Assembly: GCA_946222885.1 (NCBI GenBank)
Contig: CAMIAK010000002.1
Span: 210,892-274,891, forward strand
Length of the DNA stretch: 64,000 nt
Source: an uncultured Nesterenkonia sp.
GTDB lineage: Bacteria > Actinomycetota > Actinomycetes > Actinomycetales > Micrococcaceae
Reading direction: 5' to 3'
Part shown: positions 28,484 to 38,673 of the stretch, in pieces
How positions within the stretch are numbered: the stretch's first letter is position 1
How the letters are laid out: each line of letters begins with the position of its first letter
Program-made: the position numbers and the translations under genes
Notes under the pieces: generated by a model
The model's database searches: none
Told to the model about the DNA's origin: nothing
What the model saw: the letters and a program-made list of their open reading frames with translations, nothing else

Positions 28484-28936
28484 TCAGCGCTGCGGCCTGA
28501 TCCGGCTCGCGGCAGGGTTCCAGTCGGTGCCGGCGGCGGAGGCGTCCATCGCCTCGTTGCTGAGTGCGTCGGCGTCGCCGTTCTCCTTGCGGGGGATCCA
28601 GGTGTAGCGCACCTGGGTGGGCGGCAGGATCGCTGCGGCCTCGGCGGCCAGGCGCTTCATGTCCTCATGCTTGATCTTCCACCGCCCGCTCATCTGCTCC
28701 ACCACCAGCTTGGAGTCCATCCGGACCTCCACCGAGGCGCCCGGGTCGATCTCCCGGACCAGGGTCAGCCCGTCGATGAGCCCGGTGTACTCGGCCACAT
28801 TGTTGCTGGCCTTGCCCAGCGGGGTGGCCTTGGCGGCGATGATGCGGCCCCCGCTGTCGCGGACCAGGGCTCCAGAGCCTGCGATGCCGGGGTTCCCGCG
28901 GCTGCCGCCGTCGGCTTCGACGATGAGATCAGTCAT
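28484..28936 (-). CDS. Ribonuclease HI
   Basis: A 150-residue RNase H domain that cleaves the RNA strand of RNA-DNA hybrids. Catalytic acids are visible in VEADGGSRGNPGIAGSG (first Asp), NNVAEYTGLIDGL (Glu), VRMDSKLVVEQMSG (Asp) and ENGDADALSNEAM (last Asp). In mycobacteria this domain is fused to a phosphatase; here it stands alone. It follows the NIF3 gene after a 106-bp gap with no detectable gene or clear terminator. Confidence 0.93.
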   Translation of the reverse strand: MTDLIVEADGGSRGNPGIAGSGALVRDSGGRIIAAKATPLGKASNNVAEYTGLIDGLTLVREIDPGASVEVRMDSKLVVEQMSGRWKIKHEDMKRLAAEAAAILPPTQVRYTWIPRKENGDADALSNEAMDASAAGTDWNPAASRIRPQR

Positions 28937-29042
28937 GGGGAGATAAGCCTCTCGCTGTGGTGACCCGGGATTTCAGGCGTGATGGTCGGCGCCGCGGCAG
29001 CCGGCCGAGAGACGGCAGGACATGTGCCGCCGTCGGAACAGC

Positions 29043-29888
29043 TCAGTGACCGGGAGTGATCACGAAGTCCCAGGGGTCTGTGTTGATGCCGCTGACTGCG
29101 ACCTCGACATCATAGCCGCGGTCGGCGACCGCGCGGTCCAACCCCTGGGCGGCTGCGGGCAGCCACATCCACTCGCTGGCGAAGTGCGAGACGTCGATCA
29201 GATACGGGCGCTGGTCTCCTGCCGCCTCGCGGGCCTCGGAGGCGGGATGATGACGCAGGTCCGCGGTGATATACACATCAGCCTCGGCCTCCCGGGCGGC
29301 CCCCAGCAGCGAGTCTCCGGCCCCGCCGCAGAGCGCCACGCGCCGGATGAAGGCGTCGCGGTCCCCGGCCACCCGCACGCCGCCCGCCACGGAGGGCAGG
29401 ACGGAGAAGACGGTGGAGGCGAACTCGCCCAGCGTGGTGCCGTGCGGGAGGGTGCCGATCCTTCCGAGGCCCTCTTCCTCGAGGCCGTCCTCCGCAGGCT
29501 TCAGCGGCATCGCGTCCTGCAGCCCGAGGATCTCGGCGAGGACGTCGTTGACCCCGCCCACGGCGGAGTCCCCGTTGGTGTGTGCGGTCAGCAGCGCACA
29601 GCCGGATTCGATGAGGCGGTGCACCAGCTCACCCTTGAAGGTGCCGGCCTCCACGGTGTTCACCGGGCGCAGGAGCAGCGGGTGATGGGTGATCAGCAGG
29701 TCGGCGTCGGCCTCGCAGGCCTCCTCCACTACGGCCCGGACCGGATCCACTGCGAAGTGGATCTTCCGCACTTCGGCGTTCCGCCGTCCGGCGACCAGCC
29801 CGACGGCGTCCCATGATTCCGCCAGGGAGGTGGGCCAGAGCTCCTCGGTGATCTCGAGCACGTCCTGCAGTGATGGGGTCTGCGCCAT
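29043..29888 (-). CDS. NIF3-like dinuclear metal-binding protein
   Basis: A 281-residue member of the NIF3 (YbgI/YqfO) family. Metal-ligand segments are ADLLITHHPLLLR, CALLTAHTNGDSAVGGV and the C-terminal HFASEWMW. The family is sometimes annotated as a GTP cyclohydrolase I-like protein, but its role is not settled. On the minus strand TAGAAA ends six bases before the ATG, suggesting a leaderless mRNA. RNase P RNA is transcribed divergently just upstream. Confidence 0.92.
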   Translation of the reverse strand: MAQTPSLQDVLEITEELWPTSLAESWDAVGLVAGRRNAEVRKIHFAVDPVRAVVEEACEADADLLITHHPLLLRPVNTVEAGTFKGELVHRLIESGCALLTAHTNGDSAVGGVNDVLAEILGLQDAMPLKPAEDGLEEEGLGRIGTLPHGTTLGEFASTVFSVLPSVAGGVRVAGDRDAFIRRVALCGGAGDSLLGAAREAEADVYITADLRHHPASEAREAAGDQRPYLIDVSHFASEWMWLPAAAQGLDRAVADRGYDVEVAVSGINTDPWDFVITPGH

Positions 29889-29957
29889 GAGCCCTTTCTA
29901 CCACGGGGCTGCGGCTCTCCAGCTGAGCCTCGGGGCGCGCCGGGATCTTCCGGGCGT

Positions 29958-29963
29958 TACCAT
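29958..29963 (+). promoter_or_regulatory. -10 hexamer TACCAT of the RNase P RNA gene
   Basis: TACCAT ends about ten bases before the predicted 5' end of the RNA near 29973, the spacing expected for its promoter. Confidence 0.45.
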
Positions 29964-29972
29964 GGACGCTCA

Positions 29973-30412
29973 GGGACGGGTTGGCCGGGTCATCGCGGCT
30001 GCCTCCAGGCCCCGCCGGACACGTGGCCATGCTGCGCGGACGGCGGATAACGGCAGGCGCCGAGGAACGTCCGGACTCCGCAGGGCAGGATGGTGGGTAA
30101 CGCCCACTCGGGGAGACCCGCAGGCCAGTGCCACAGAGAACAGACCGCCCGGGGCCATGTCCCGGGTAAGGGTGAAACGGTGGTGTAAGAGACCACCAGC
30201 GCACCGGGCGACCGGTGCGGCTCGGTAAACCCCATCCGGAGCAAGGCCGAACAGGATGTGTAGGAGCCCAGGCTCCAGGAGGGCTGCCCGCCCGAGCATC
30301 CGGGTTGGCCGCTTGAGGGCCGTGGCAACACGGTGCCCAGATGGATGATGACCGGCGCCGGGGGAGCGATCGCCCGGCGTCACAGAATCCGGCGTACACG
30401 CCAACCCGTCCC
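29973..30412 (+). ncRNA. rnpB: RNase P RNA, bacterial class A
   Basis: The catalytic RNA that trims tRNA 5' leaders. The ends pair as helix P1: gggacgggttgg at 29973-29984 with ccaacccgtccc at 30401-30412. The conserved core includes gaggaacgtccggactcc near 30062-30079 and the 3' block acagaatccggcgtaca near 30382-30398. Internal segments such as ggtggtgtaagagaccacc and gtaaaccccatccggagc are the usual P9-P12 elements. The size of about 440 nt suits an actinobacterium, and the position next to the NIF3 and RNase H genes is conserved. Confidence 0.93.
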
Positions 30413-30432
30413 GCTCCCCATAGACTGTCCCC

Positions 30433-30448
30433 AACGAGCTCTCTCGTT
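30433..30448 (+). terminator. Short hairpin after rnpB
   Basis: AACGAG-ctct-CTCGTT is a perfect 6-bp stem with a 4-base loop, starting 21 bases after the RNA 3' end and running into TTTAG. It may terminate rnpB, although the T-run is short. Confidence 0.4.
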
Positions 30449-30464
30449 TAGACAAGGACGTCTA
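30449..30464. promoter_or_regulatory. Inverted repeat TAGAC-N6-GTCTA before gapB
   Basis: A perfect 5-bp dyad with a 6-bp spacer, 19 bp before the gapB GTG. A TAGACT -10-like hexamer lies upstream at 30421-30426, so the dyad would fall near the transcription start or in the 5' leader. It may be an operator; the regulator is unknown. Confidence 0.35.
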
Positions 30465-30482
30465 TCGGAAGGAAACATCACT

Positions 30483-31943
30483 GTGCCCACCAGCGCAGAG
30501 CAGCAGACTCAGCAGCAGCTTCAGCAGTGGATCGAGCGGGAGGCTCAGGCCGAGGCCATGATCCCCCTGATCGGCCGGCTCTACCGGGAGAACAACGTCG
30601 TCACCGGGATCTACGGCCGCAAACTCGTCAACCAGTCCGCCACGGACATCCTCAAAGCGCACCGCTTCGCCCGCCAGGTCGATGAGACCGAGCTTCCCAT
30701 CTCGGAGACCCTCCCGCTGGTGGAGGCGCTCACCCGGCTGGACCTGGGAGCCTCCACCATCGACATCGCCCGGCTCAACGCCAAGTACCGCAGCTCCGGC
30801 TCCGCGGACCTGGACTCCTTCCTGCGCGAGGAGCTGGACGGCATCGTCGGGAAGAGGGGAGAGGGCCAGGCCGAGCCGCGCGACGTCGTCCTCTACGGCT
30901 TCGGCCGCATCGGCCGCCTGCTGGCCCGCATCCTGGTCGGCCGGGCCTCCTCGGCCACCGGCCTGCGGCTGCGCGCCATCGTGGTCCGCAAGGGCGCGGA
31001 GAACGACCTCGCCAAGCGCGCCTCCCTGCTGCGCCGGGACTCCGTGCACGGGCCCTTCGACGGGTCCATCCGGCTGGATGAGGAGAACGGCGCGATCATC
31101 GCCAACGGCACCTACATCAAGGTGATCTACGCCGATGACCCCGCCCAGGTCGACTACACCCAGTACGGGATCAGCGACGCCGTCGTAGTGGACAACACCG
31201 GGCGCTGGCGCGACGAGGAGGGGCTCAACCAGCACCTCCGGTCCGAAGGTGTCTCCCGGGTCCTGCTGACCGCCCCCGGAAAGGGCGACATCAAGAACAT
31301 CGTCTATGGCGTCAACCAGGACGACATCACCGAGGACGACCGCATCCTCTCCGCGGCCAGCTGCACCACCAACGCGATCACCCCGGTGGCCAAGCTCATG
31401 CACGAGGCCTACGGGATCGACCACGGGCATGTGGAGACGGTGCACTCCTACACCAATGACCAGAACCTGATCGACAACTTCCACAAGGGCGAGCGCCGCG
31501 GACGTTCGGCCGCGCTGAACATGGTGCTCACCGAGACCGGCGCCGCCAAGGCCGTCTCCAAGGCGCTGCCCGAGCTGAAGGGCAAGCTCTCCGGCAACGC
31601 CATCCGGGTTCCCACCCCGGACGTCTCCATGGCGATCCTGAACCTGGAGCTGGAGAAGGGGACCACCAAGGAGGAGCTCAACCGCTTCCTGCGCAGGGAG
31701 TCCCTGGAGGGGGAGCTGCATCAGCAGGTCGACTACATCGATTCCGCCGAAGTGGTCTCCACCGACTTCGTGGGGACCAGGGCGGCCGGGATCGTGGACG
31801 GGCTGGCCACCATCGTCAACGGCACCCAGGCGATCCTCTACGTCTGGTACGACAATGAGTTCGGCTACTCGGCACAGGTGGTTCGGGTGCTGGAGCATAT
31901 GACTGCCTCAGCCCCCACCAAGTATCCTCGAGTCGGTGAATAG
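30483..31943 (+). CDS. Glyceraldehyde-3-phosphate dehydrogenase, long GapB type
   Basis: A 486-residue enzyme, longer than the usual 335 because of an N-terminal extension of about 130 residues. This is the architecture of the second GAPDH of corynebacteria (GapB), which favours the gluconeogenic direction. The dinucleotide motif GFGRIGR is near residue 139; the catalytic Cys294 lies in SAASCTTNAITP and the partner His321 in VHSYTNDQNL. The frame is open from 30333 inside rnpB, but GTG 30483 with GGAAGGAAA upstream is the realistic start. The last eight bases overlap the next gene. Confidence 0.93.
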   Translation: MPTSAEQQTQQQLQQWIEREAQAEAMIPLIGRLYRENNVVTGIYGRKLVNQSATDILKAHRFARQVDETELPISETLPLVEALTRLDLGASTIDIARLNAKYRSSGSADLDSFLREELDGIVGKRGEGQAEPRDVVLYGFGRIGRLLARILVGRASSATGLRLRAIVVRKGAENDLAKRASLLRRDSVHGPFDGSIRLDEENGAIIANGTYIKVIYADDPAQVDYTQYGISDAVVVDNTGRWRDEEGLNQHLRSEGVSRVLLTAPGKGDIKNIVYGVNQDDITEDDRILSAASCTTNAITPVAKLMHEAYGIDHGHVETVHSYTNDQNLIDNFHKGERRGRSAALNMVLTETGAAKAVSKALPELKGKLSGNAIRVPTPDVSMAILNLELEKGTTKEELNRFLRRESLEGELHQQVDYIDSAEVVSTDFVGTRAAGIVDGLATIVNGTQAILYVWYDNEFGYSAQVVRVLEHMTASAPTKYPRVGE

Positions 31944-33654
31944 AACAGGGCCGCATCAGGAACACCCGCGAACGGCCGCTCCCGCGCAGGATGGGGGCGG
32001 CCTTTCGCCGTCCGCACCCGCGTCCTCTGTCGGGCAGGCCGCGTCCGTCCTGCGCGCGGCCTCCCCTCTGCGGGCAGGGCTGGGGCGGACGGGGGTGCGC
32101 GGACCGGTGCTGGAGGGCCTCTTCGGCTCCCTGCTGGTGCTGCTGGGCTCCTTCGGCGTGGGCTGGCTGGCCAACGCCTCCAGCATCAACCGGTGGGAGT
32201 GGGTCATCCCGCTGCGCACCACCCCGGAGGGCGTGACTGCCAGCACCATCGCGCTGACCGTGGGCTGCTGGTTCATGTTCCGGGCTTGGCTGCGGCTGGG
32301 CCGGGCGCTGCGCGGCTGGTCCGCGGGTTCGCTGTCCACGGTGAACTGGGCCACCGCGGTCTGGTCGCTGCCGCACCTGGTCTGTCTGCCGATCTTCTCC
32401 CGCGATGTCTACGCCTACGTCAACCAGGGCCGTCTGGTCCTCGCCGGCGAGGACCCCTACGTGGTGGGGGTCTCCCAGCTGGACAACTGGTTCCACTTCG
32501 GCACCGACATCATGTGGGCCCATTCGGAGACCCCCTACGGGCCGATGTTCCTGTGGATCGAAGCCCTGGTCATGCGGATCACCGACAACGCGGTGGACCC
32601 GGCGGTCTTCCTGTTCCGGCTGGCCTGCGTGGCCGGCGTCGTGCTGATCATGGTCTACGTGCCCAAGCTGGCGCGTCTCTTCGGCGTGGACGGGGCCCGG
32701 GCGCAGTGGATCACCGCGGCGAACCCGCTCTTCATCATCAGCTTCATCTCCTCGGCCCACAACGACGCCCTGATGATGGGCTTCGCCCTGGCCGGAGTCT
32801 ATGCCGCCGCCCGCGGGCGAGGAGTCCTGGGCACAGTGCTGGTGACGGTCTCCATCGGGATGAAGCTGATCACCATCGTTCTGCTGCCGTTCATCGGCCT
32901 GCTCTGGGCCGCCCACATCGCCCATCGGCGCGGGATGGGGGAGGCCGCCTGGCTGCTGCGCTTCCGGTGCTGGTTCCTCACCGCGGGGATCTCCGGGGCG
33001 ATCCTGCTGGTGGTCGGCTGGATCAACGGCTACGGCATCGGGTGGCTGGGCGTGCTGGCCGGCACCGGCGACACCGGCAAGTCCTTCTGGTCGCCCATGG
33101 GCATCGCCGACACCATGCTGACCGACCTGCTGCTGGCCTTCGGACTCGAGGCCGACTGGACCCTGGACACCATGCGGGTGATCGGCCGGCTGTCCTCGGT
33201 GGTGATCGTGCTGGGGCTGATGTTCTGGGGCCGGGACAAGCACATCGTCCAACGCATGACTTGGGCCTTCACCGCCCTGGTGGTGCTCAGCCCGATCATC
33301 CACCCCTGGTACCTGCTCTGGCTGCTTCCGCTGTTCGCCGTCACCGGCATCCGCAACGACTGGCAGACCAAATGGGTGTTCTTCACCGTCGGATTCTTCA
33401 TCTGCTACGGCGCCCAGGACCAGCTCCACGTGTGGCAGTTCCTGGACCTGGACGAGGAGATGCTGCGCACCTCGCTGATCACCTCTGTCATCTGCATGGT
33501 GCTCATCGGGCTGATGCGCAGCACCCGCTGGGCGGTCTTCGACGGCTGGTTCCTCTCGCCCATCACCCTGCGCATCCCGGGCCGGACCGATGGGCAGGGC
33601 CAGCCGAAGACGGTGACGCTCTTCGCCGAACGCGGCAGAGACCCGCTCCCATGA
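31936..33654 (+). CDS. MptB-like polyprenol-phosphomannose-dependent alpha-1,6-mannosyltransferase
   Basis: A 572-residue polytopic GT-C glycosyltransferase using polyprenyl-phosphate mannose outside the membrane. At least 12 hydrophobic helices are visible. The first extracellular loop carries SRDVYAYVNQGRLVLAGEDPY, the GT-C acidic motif of this family, and SSAHNDALMMGFALAGVYAA is another conserved block. In mycobacteria and corynebacteria MptA/MptB extend the lipomannan backbone. Its GTG lies within the last codons of gapB, and its stop overlaps the next start (ATGA). The start is the least certain part; the first 60 residues are low in complexity. Confidence 0.85.
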   Translation: MNRTGPHQEHPRTAAPAQDGGGLSPSAPASSVGQAASVLRAASPLRAGLGRTGVRGPVLEGLFGSLLVLLGSFGVGWLANASSINRWEWVIPLRTTPEGVTASTIALTVGCWFMFRAWLRLGRALRGWSAGSLSTVNWATAVWSLPHLVCLPIFSRDVYAYVNQGRLVLAGEDPYVVGVSQLDNWFHFGTDIMWAHSETPYGPMFLWIEALVMRITDNAVDPAVFLFRLACVAGVVLIMVYVPKLARLFGVDGARAQWITAANPLFIISFISSAHNDALMMGFALAGVYAAARGRGVLGTVLVTVSIGMKLITIVLLPFIGLLWAAHIAHRRGMGEAAWLLRFRCWFLTAGISGAILLVVGWINGYGIGWLGVLAGTGDTGKSFWSPMGIADTMLTDLLLAFGLEADWTLDTMRVIGRLSSVVIVLGLMFWGRDKHIVQRMTWAFTALVVLSPIIHPWYLLWLLPLFAVTGIRNDWQTKWVFFTVGFFICYGAQDQLHVWQFLDLDEEMLRTSLITSVICMVLIGLMRSTRWAVFDGWFLSPITLRIPGRTDGQGQPKTVTLFAERGRDPLP

Positions 33655-35129
33655 GTCAGGCCGCGATGCCCCGGGCGCACCGGCTGCAGCTGAGCCTGCT
33701 GCTGCTGGCCGTGGGCGTCCTCTACCTGGCCCATTCGCTGCTGCGCTTCCGGAACTTCGAGGCCCGCGGCTATGACCTCGGCATCTTCGACCAGGCGGTC
33801 CGCCAGTACGCGCTGCTGAAACCGCCGGTCGTGCCGATCAAGGGGGAGGGCTTCCACCTCCTGGGAGACCACTTCCACCCGATCATCGCCGCGCTGGCCC
33901 CGCTGTACTGGCTCTGGGACGACCCCCGGATGCTCAACATCGTCCTGGTGGTCCTGCTGGTCTCCTCCGCGGTCCCGGTCTACCTGGTGGTCCGGGGATG
34001 GTGCGGCCACCGGGCTGCGATGCTCTCCGCGGCGGCGATGCTGCTCTGGTGGCCCTTCCAGTCCTTCGTGGACTGGGACTTCCACGAGATCGCCTTCGGC
34101 GTGCCGGTCATCGGCTGGGTCGTCTGGGCCCTCGAACGACGCCGGCCCTGGCTGGTGGTCGGGCTCTCCTCGGTCCTGCTGCTGGTCCGGGAGGACCTCG
34201 GCGCCACGCTGGTGGCCATCGCCGCCGTGCTGGCGCTGCGGAGGTTCTGGGTCCCGGCGACGGTCCTGGCCGTCCTGGGGCTGGCGGGTTTCTGGTTCGC
34301 CGTCGGCGTCGTGATCCCGCACTTCGCCCCCGACGGCGAGTTCGGCTACTGGGAGTACACCGCCCTGGGCGCGACGGCGGGCGCGGCGCTCACCACGCTG
34401 GTCACCCGTCCCTGGACGGTGCTGCCGGTGCTGGTGGACCATCCGCTGAAGCTGGGCCTGCTGCTGGCGCACTTCGTCCCGCTGTGGCTGCTGCCGCTGC
34501 TCTCGCCCTATGTGCTCATCGGCCTGCCGATCCTGGTCTCCCGGCTGCTCAACGACCGGCTCACCGTCTGGGGGCTCGTCTACCAGTACGACGCCATCCT
34601 GGTCCCGGTCTTCCTGCTGGCGGCCCTGGACGTGCTGCGGCGGATCGGCGCCCGCCGCTGGGGCGTACGGCCTGCGCTGTGGCTGCCCGGCGGGATGCTC
34701 ATCCTCACCGCGGCCGGGGGAGCGGCGATGGCGCACACGGTCCCGCAGGAGCATCAGATCTTCCCGCTGCACCGGACCTACACTGCGGAGAACTGGGGCT
34801 TCGACGAGCGTGCCCAGGCCCACCAGCGGGCGGTTGAGGTCATCCCCGACGGCGCCTGTGTGGAGGCCGCCGACACCGCCGCACCCCATCTGACCCACCG
34901 GGCCTATGTGGGGCTCAACGGGACCCTGGAGGAAGACCATGTCACCTGGATCATCATCGACGAGGCCGAGGATGAGCTCGGCGGCACCGACCCGCTCACC
35001 CCGCAGGAGGCCTTCGAACGTGCGGAGCGGCTGGGCTTCGAGCCTGTCATCGAGGACGACCACGGGCTCTGGGTGCTGCACCGGGACATCCCCGACGCCC
35101 CGGTCTGCCATGAGTATCTGCAGCGCTGA
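33651..35129 (+). CDS. DUF2079 membrane protein (GT-C-like)
   Basis: A 492-residue polytopic membrane protein of the DUF2079 family, which shows remote similarity to GT-C glycosyltransferases. The family motif ARGYDLGIFDQAVRQYA follows the first helix, and GDHFHPIIAALAPLYWL and DWDFHEIAFGVPVIGW supply conserved acidic and His residues. A soluble C-terminal domain of about 110 residues follows residue 380. It is translationally coupled to the mannosyltransferase. The frame stays open far upstream through that gene, but ATG 33651 gives a proper start. Confidence 0.85.
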   Translation: MSQAAMPRAHRLQLSLLLLAVGVLYLAHSLLRFRNFEARGYDLGIFDQAVRQYALLKPPVVPIKGEGFHLLGDHFHPIIAALAPLYWLWDDPRMLNIVLVVLLVSSAVPVYLVVRGWCGHRAAMLSAAAMLLWWPFQSFVDWDFHEIAFGVPVIGWVVWALERRRPWLVVGLSSVLLLVREDLGATLVAIAAVLALRRFWVPATVLAVLGLAGFWFAVGVVIPHFAPDGEFGYWEYTALGATAGAALTTLVTRPWTVLPVLVDHPLKLGLLLAHFVPLWLLPLLSPYVLIGLPILVSRLLNDRLTVWGLVYQYDAILVPVFLLAALDVLRRIGARRWGVRPALWLPGGMLILTAAGGAAMAHTVPQEHQIFPLHRTYTAENWGFDERAQAHQRAVEVIPDGACVEAADTAAPHLTHRAYVGLNGTLEEDHVTWIIIDEAEDELGGTDPLTPQEAFERAERLGFEPVIEDDHGLWVLHRDIPDAPVCHEYLQR

Positions 35130-35150
35130 GGGGCGGTATCCTTGACGCCC

Positions 35151-36173
35151 GTGACCAGCACCCACGCCAGCCCCCGCAGCACCGCGCCCGGGGCCTCCCG
35201 CATGCAGTGGATGGACTTCCTGCGCGGCATCGCGGTGCTGCTGGTGGTCGTGCTGCACGCCGCCTCCCACGGAGGTGCGGAGACCCAGACCTGGAGCGAG
35301 ATCAACCGGCACCTGACGCCGTTCCGGATGCCGCTGCTGATGTTCCTCTCCGGGATGCTGCTGCACCGTTCGCTGGCCAAACCCCTGCCGGTCTACCTCT
35401 GGGGGAAGGTCGCCGCGATCGTCTGGCCGCTCCTGGTCTGGATGTGCCTCTACGGGTTCTTCGTGCGGGGCGGGATCGGGATCCCGGACACCGGCATCGA
35501 CTATTGGCTCAACGGGGACTACCTCTGGTTCCTCATGGCCCTGGCGCTGTGCTATCTCTTCGCAGCCCTGTTCAAGCCGCTGCTGCCGCGCTTCCCCTCC
35601 GGGAACGTCTGGGCCTTCCTGGCCGTCTTCGCGGCCATGATCCTCACCTACGTCCAGGGGAACGTCTCCGGGGGAGTCATCGGCAGCACCTTCTGGTACG
35701 GCTCCTTCTTCTTCCTGGGCGCCTGGTCGGTCCGCTACGTCCAGCACTGGGTGAAGGCCCACTGGCTGCTGATCCTCCCGCTGTTCGCCGCCGCGGCCTA
35801 CTTCGCGCACATCGGGGTCCATGACCGTTCGCTGCGGGTCGGGACCTACGAAGCCGCCGGGATCTCGGTGCTGGGGATCGCCGTCATCCTGTGGCTGGCG
35901 GCCCGGCTGCCGCGGACGGCTCCGGTGCGCTTCATCGAATGGGTGGGCCGCAGCTCCATCGTGGTCTATGCGGCCCACTTCCCGATCATCATCTTCGCCC
36001 GCGGCCACCTGGTCTCCCCCCTGGAGCTCTCCGCCGGCACACATGTGGCCCTGATGACGCTGATCGGGGTCGCCGGCTCCGTCCTGCTGGTCTGGCTGCG
36101 GCCCTGGACCACCTGGCTCTATGTGCTGCCCGGGCACCAGAAGGTGGCCGCGCGGCTGCTGGCCCGCAGGTGA
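35151..36173 (+). CDS. Acyltransferase-3 family membrane protein
   Basis: A 340-residue membrane O-acyltransferase (Acyltransf_3 fold) with about ten helices. The motif MQWMDFLRGIAVLLVVVLHA near residue 20 carries the Arg and the conserved His, and the first loop ends in RMPLLMFLSGMLL. Members acetylate or succinylate cell-envelope glycans. GTG 35151 is preferred over TTG 35142 because TATCCT (35137-35142) is the probable -10 and overlaps that TTG. It follows the DUF2079 gene after 21 bp. Confidence 0.85.
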   Translation: MTSTHASPRSTAPGASRMQWMDFLRGIAVLLVVVLHAASHGGAETQTWSEINRHLTPFRMPLLMFLSGMLLHRSLAKPLPVYLWGKVAAIVWPLLVWMCLYGFFVRGGIGIPDTGIDYWLNGDYLWFLMALALCYLFAALFKPLLPRFPSGNVWAFLAVFAAMILTYVQGNVSGGVIGSTFWYGSFFFLGAWSVRYVQHWVKAHWLLILPLFAAAAYFAHIGVHDRSLRVGTYEAAGISVLGIAVILWLAARLPRTAPVRFIEWVGRSSIVVYAAHFPIIIFARGHLVSPLELSAGTHVALMTLIGVAGSVLLVWLRPWTTWLYVLPGHQKVAARLLARR

Positions 36174-36215
36174 GGGAGGCCCGGAGGCTGATTCCGGTAT
36201 CACCGCTCGGGCGAC

Positions 36216-36221
36216 TAGGCT
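36216..36221 (+). promoter_or_regulatory. -10 hexamer TAGGCT of ettA (leaderless)
   Basis: TAGGCT ends six bases before the ATG at 36228, predicting a leaderless transcript. Confidence 0.5.
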
Positions 36222-36227
36222 GGAGAC

Positions 36228-37906
<1,679 letters not shown>

Positions 37907-37910
<4 letters not shown>

Positions 37911-38392
37911 AAGGCGGGCTCCCGCTGCTCAGCAGCCGGTGAGTCCCAGGCCGGCTCCGTGCCGGGCCCGGCATCCTCGGACCTCTCGGTCTCCTCCCGC
38001 GCAGGCTCCTCCTGCTCAGGGGAGGAGGCCGAGGGGTTCAGCCGTATGAAGGAGCCCGTGCCGAAGGTCAGGTCATGGCCGAGCCCGTCGGCGTCGATCT
38101 CCACAGCGGTGCCGCGCTGGCCGGCGTCGTTCTCCCAGGGACGGATCTTCAGCCGCCCGGTGACGATCACCGGATCTCCCTTGGAGAGCGTGCTGTGGGC
38201 GTTCAGGGCGAGGTTGCGGAAACAGGTGACGTTGAACCAGTTGGTCTCCCCGTTGACCCATTCCCCGGCTTCCCGGTCATAGCGCCGCGGCGTGGAGGCC
38301 AGACGGAAGGTCGCGATCGGCAGGCCCTTCTCAGTGGTGATCTTGCGGATCTCGGTGCCGGCGAAGCCTCGCACGGTGATGGTCTCTGACAT
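37907..38392 (-). CDS. Single-stranded DNA-binding protein paralogue
   Basis: A 161-residue protein with an OB-fold over residues 1-110 (ITVRGFAGTEIRKITTEKGL, ETNWFNVTCFRNLALNAHST, DPVIVTGRLKIRPWEN). A Glu/Pro/Ser-rich tail follows and ends in EQREPAF rather than the canonical DDDIPF tip used to recruit partners. It is therefore probably the secondary, SsbB-like protein rather than the main SSB, whose gene usually lies with rpsF. The frame is open to 38668, but ATG 38392 with GAGAGG upstream gives the family start. The stop overlaps that of ettA. Confidence 0.9.
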
Positions 38393-38531
38393 GACGGTCC
38401 TCTCGTGTGTCCAACGGTTCCACCACCAGGCTGCCTCGCCCGGAGACCTCCGGGCCCCGTCGGACGGCGTTCTGTGGAGCCCGGGGCGTGGCGCACAGCA
38501 CGTCGGGTCGCCTGTGGAGGAGTCCACTGGG

Positions 38532-38537
38532 TAGACT
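38532..38537 (+). promoter_or_regulatory. -10 hexamer TAGACT of the tRNA-Arg gene
   Basis: TAGACT ends 26 bases before the mature tRNA 5' end. It lies in the 171-bp gap between the ssb start and the tRNA, where no gene is seen. Confidence 0.4.
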
Positions 38538-38563
38538 CTTGCCCTGGACTCACAGCAGTCCGC

Positions 38564-38636
38564 GCCCCAGTAGCTCAGGGGATAGAGCAGCGGCCTTCTA
38601 ATCCGCCGGTCGGGGGTTCGATTCCCTCCTGGGGCA
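38564..38636 (+). tRNA. tRNA-Arg (anticodon TCT)
   Basis: A complete cloverleaf: acceptor arms GCCCCAG and CTGGGGC pair perfectly, the D arm contains agctcaggggatagagc, the anticodon loop is cttctaa with anticodon TCT (reading AGA), and the T arm contains gggttcgattccc. The discriminator is A at 38636 and CCA is not encoded. AGA is rare in GC-rich genomes, so this is a minor tRNA. Confidence 0.96.
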
Positions 38637-38673
38637 CTTTCGCCACATCGTTCCGAGCACGGAGACACCTTCT

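Noticed and set aside
30333..30482. Longer gapB starting inside rnpB
   Set aside because: The region folds as the 3' part of RNase P RNA, and the added residues are Arg-rich noise.
32193..33650. Upstream extension of the DUF2079 frame through the mannosyltransferase gene
   Set aside because: The family start is at ATG 33651, coupled to the mannosyltransferase stop; the extension is an Arg/Gly/Pro-rich off-frame translation.
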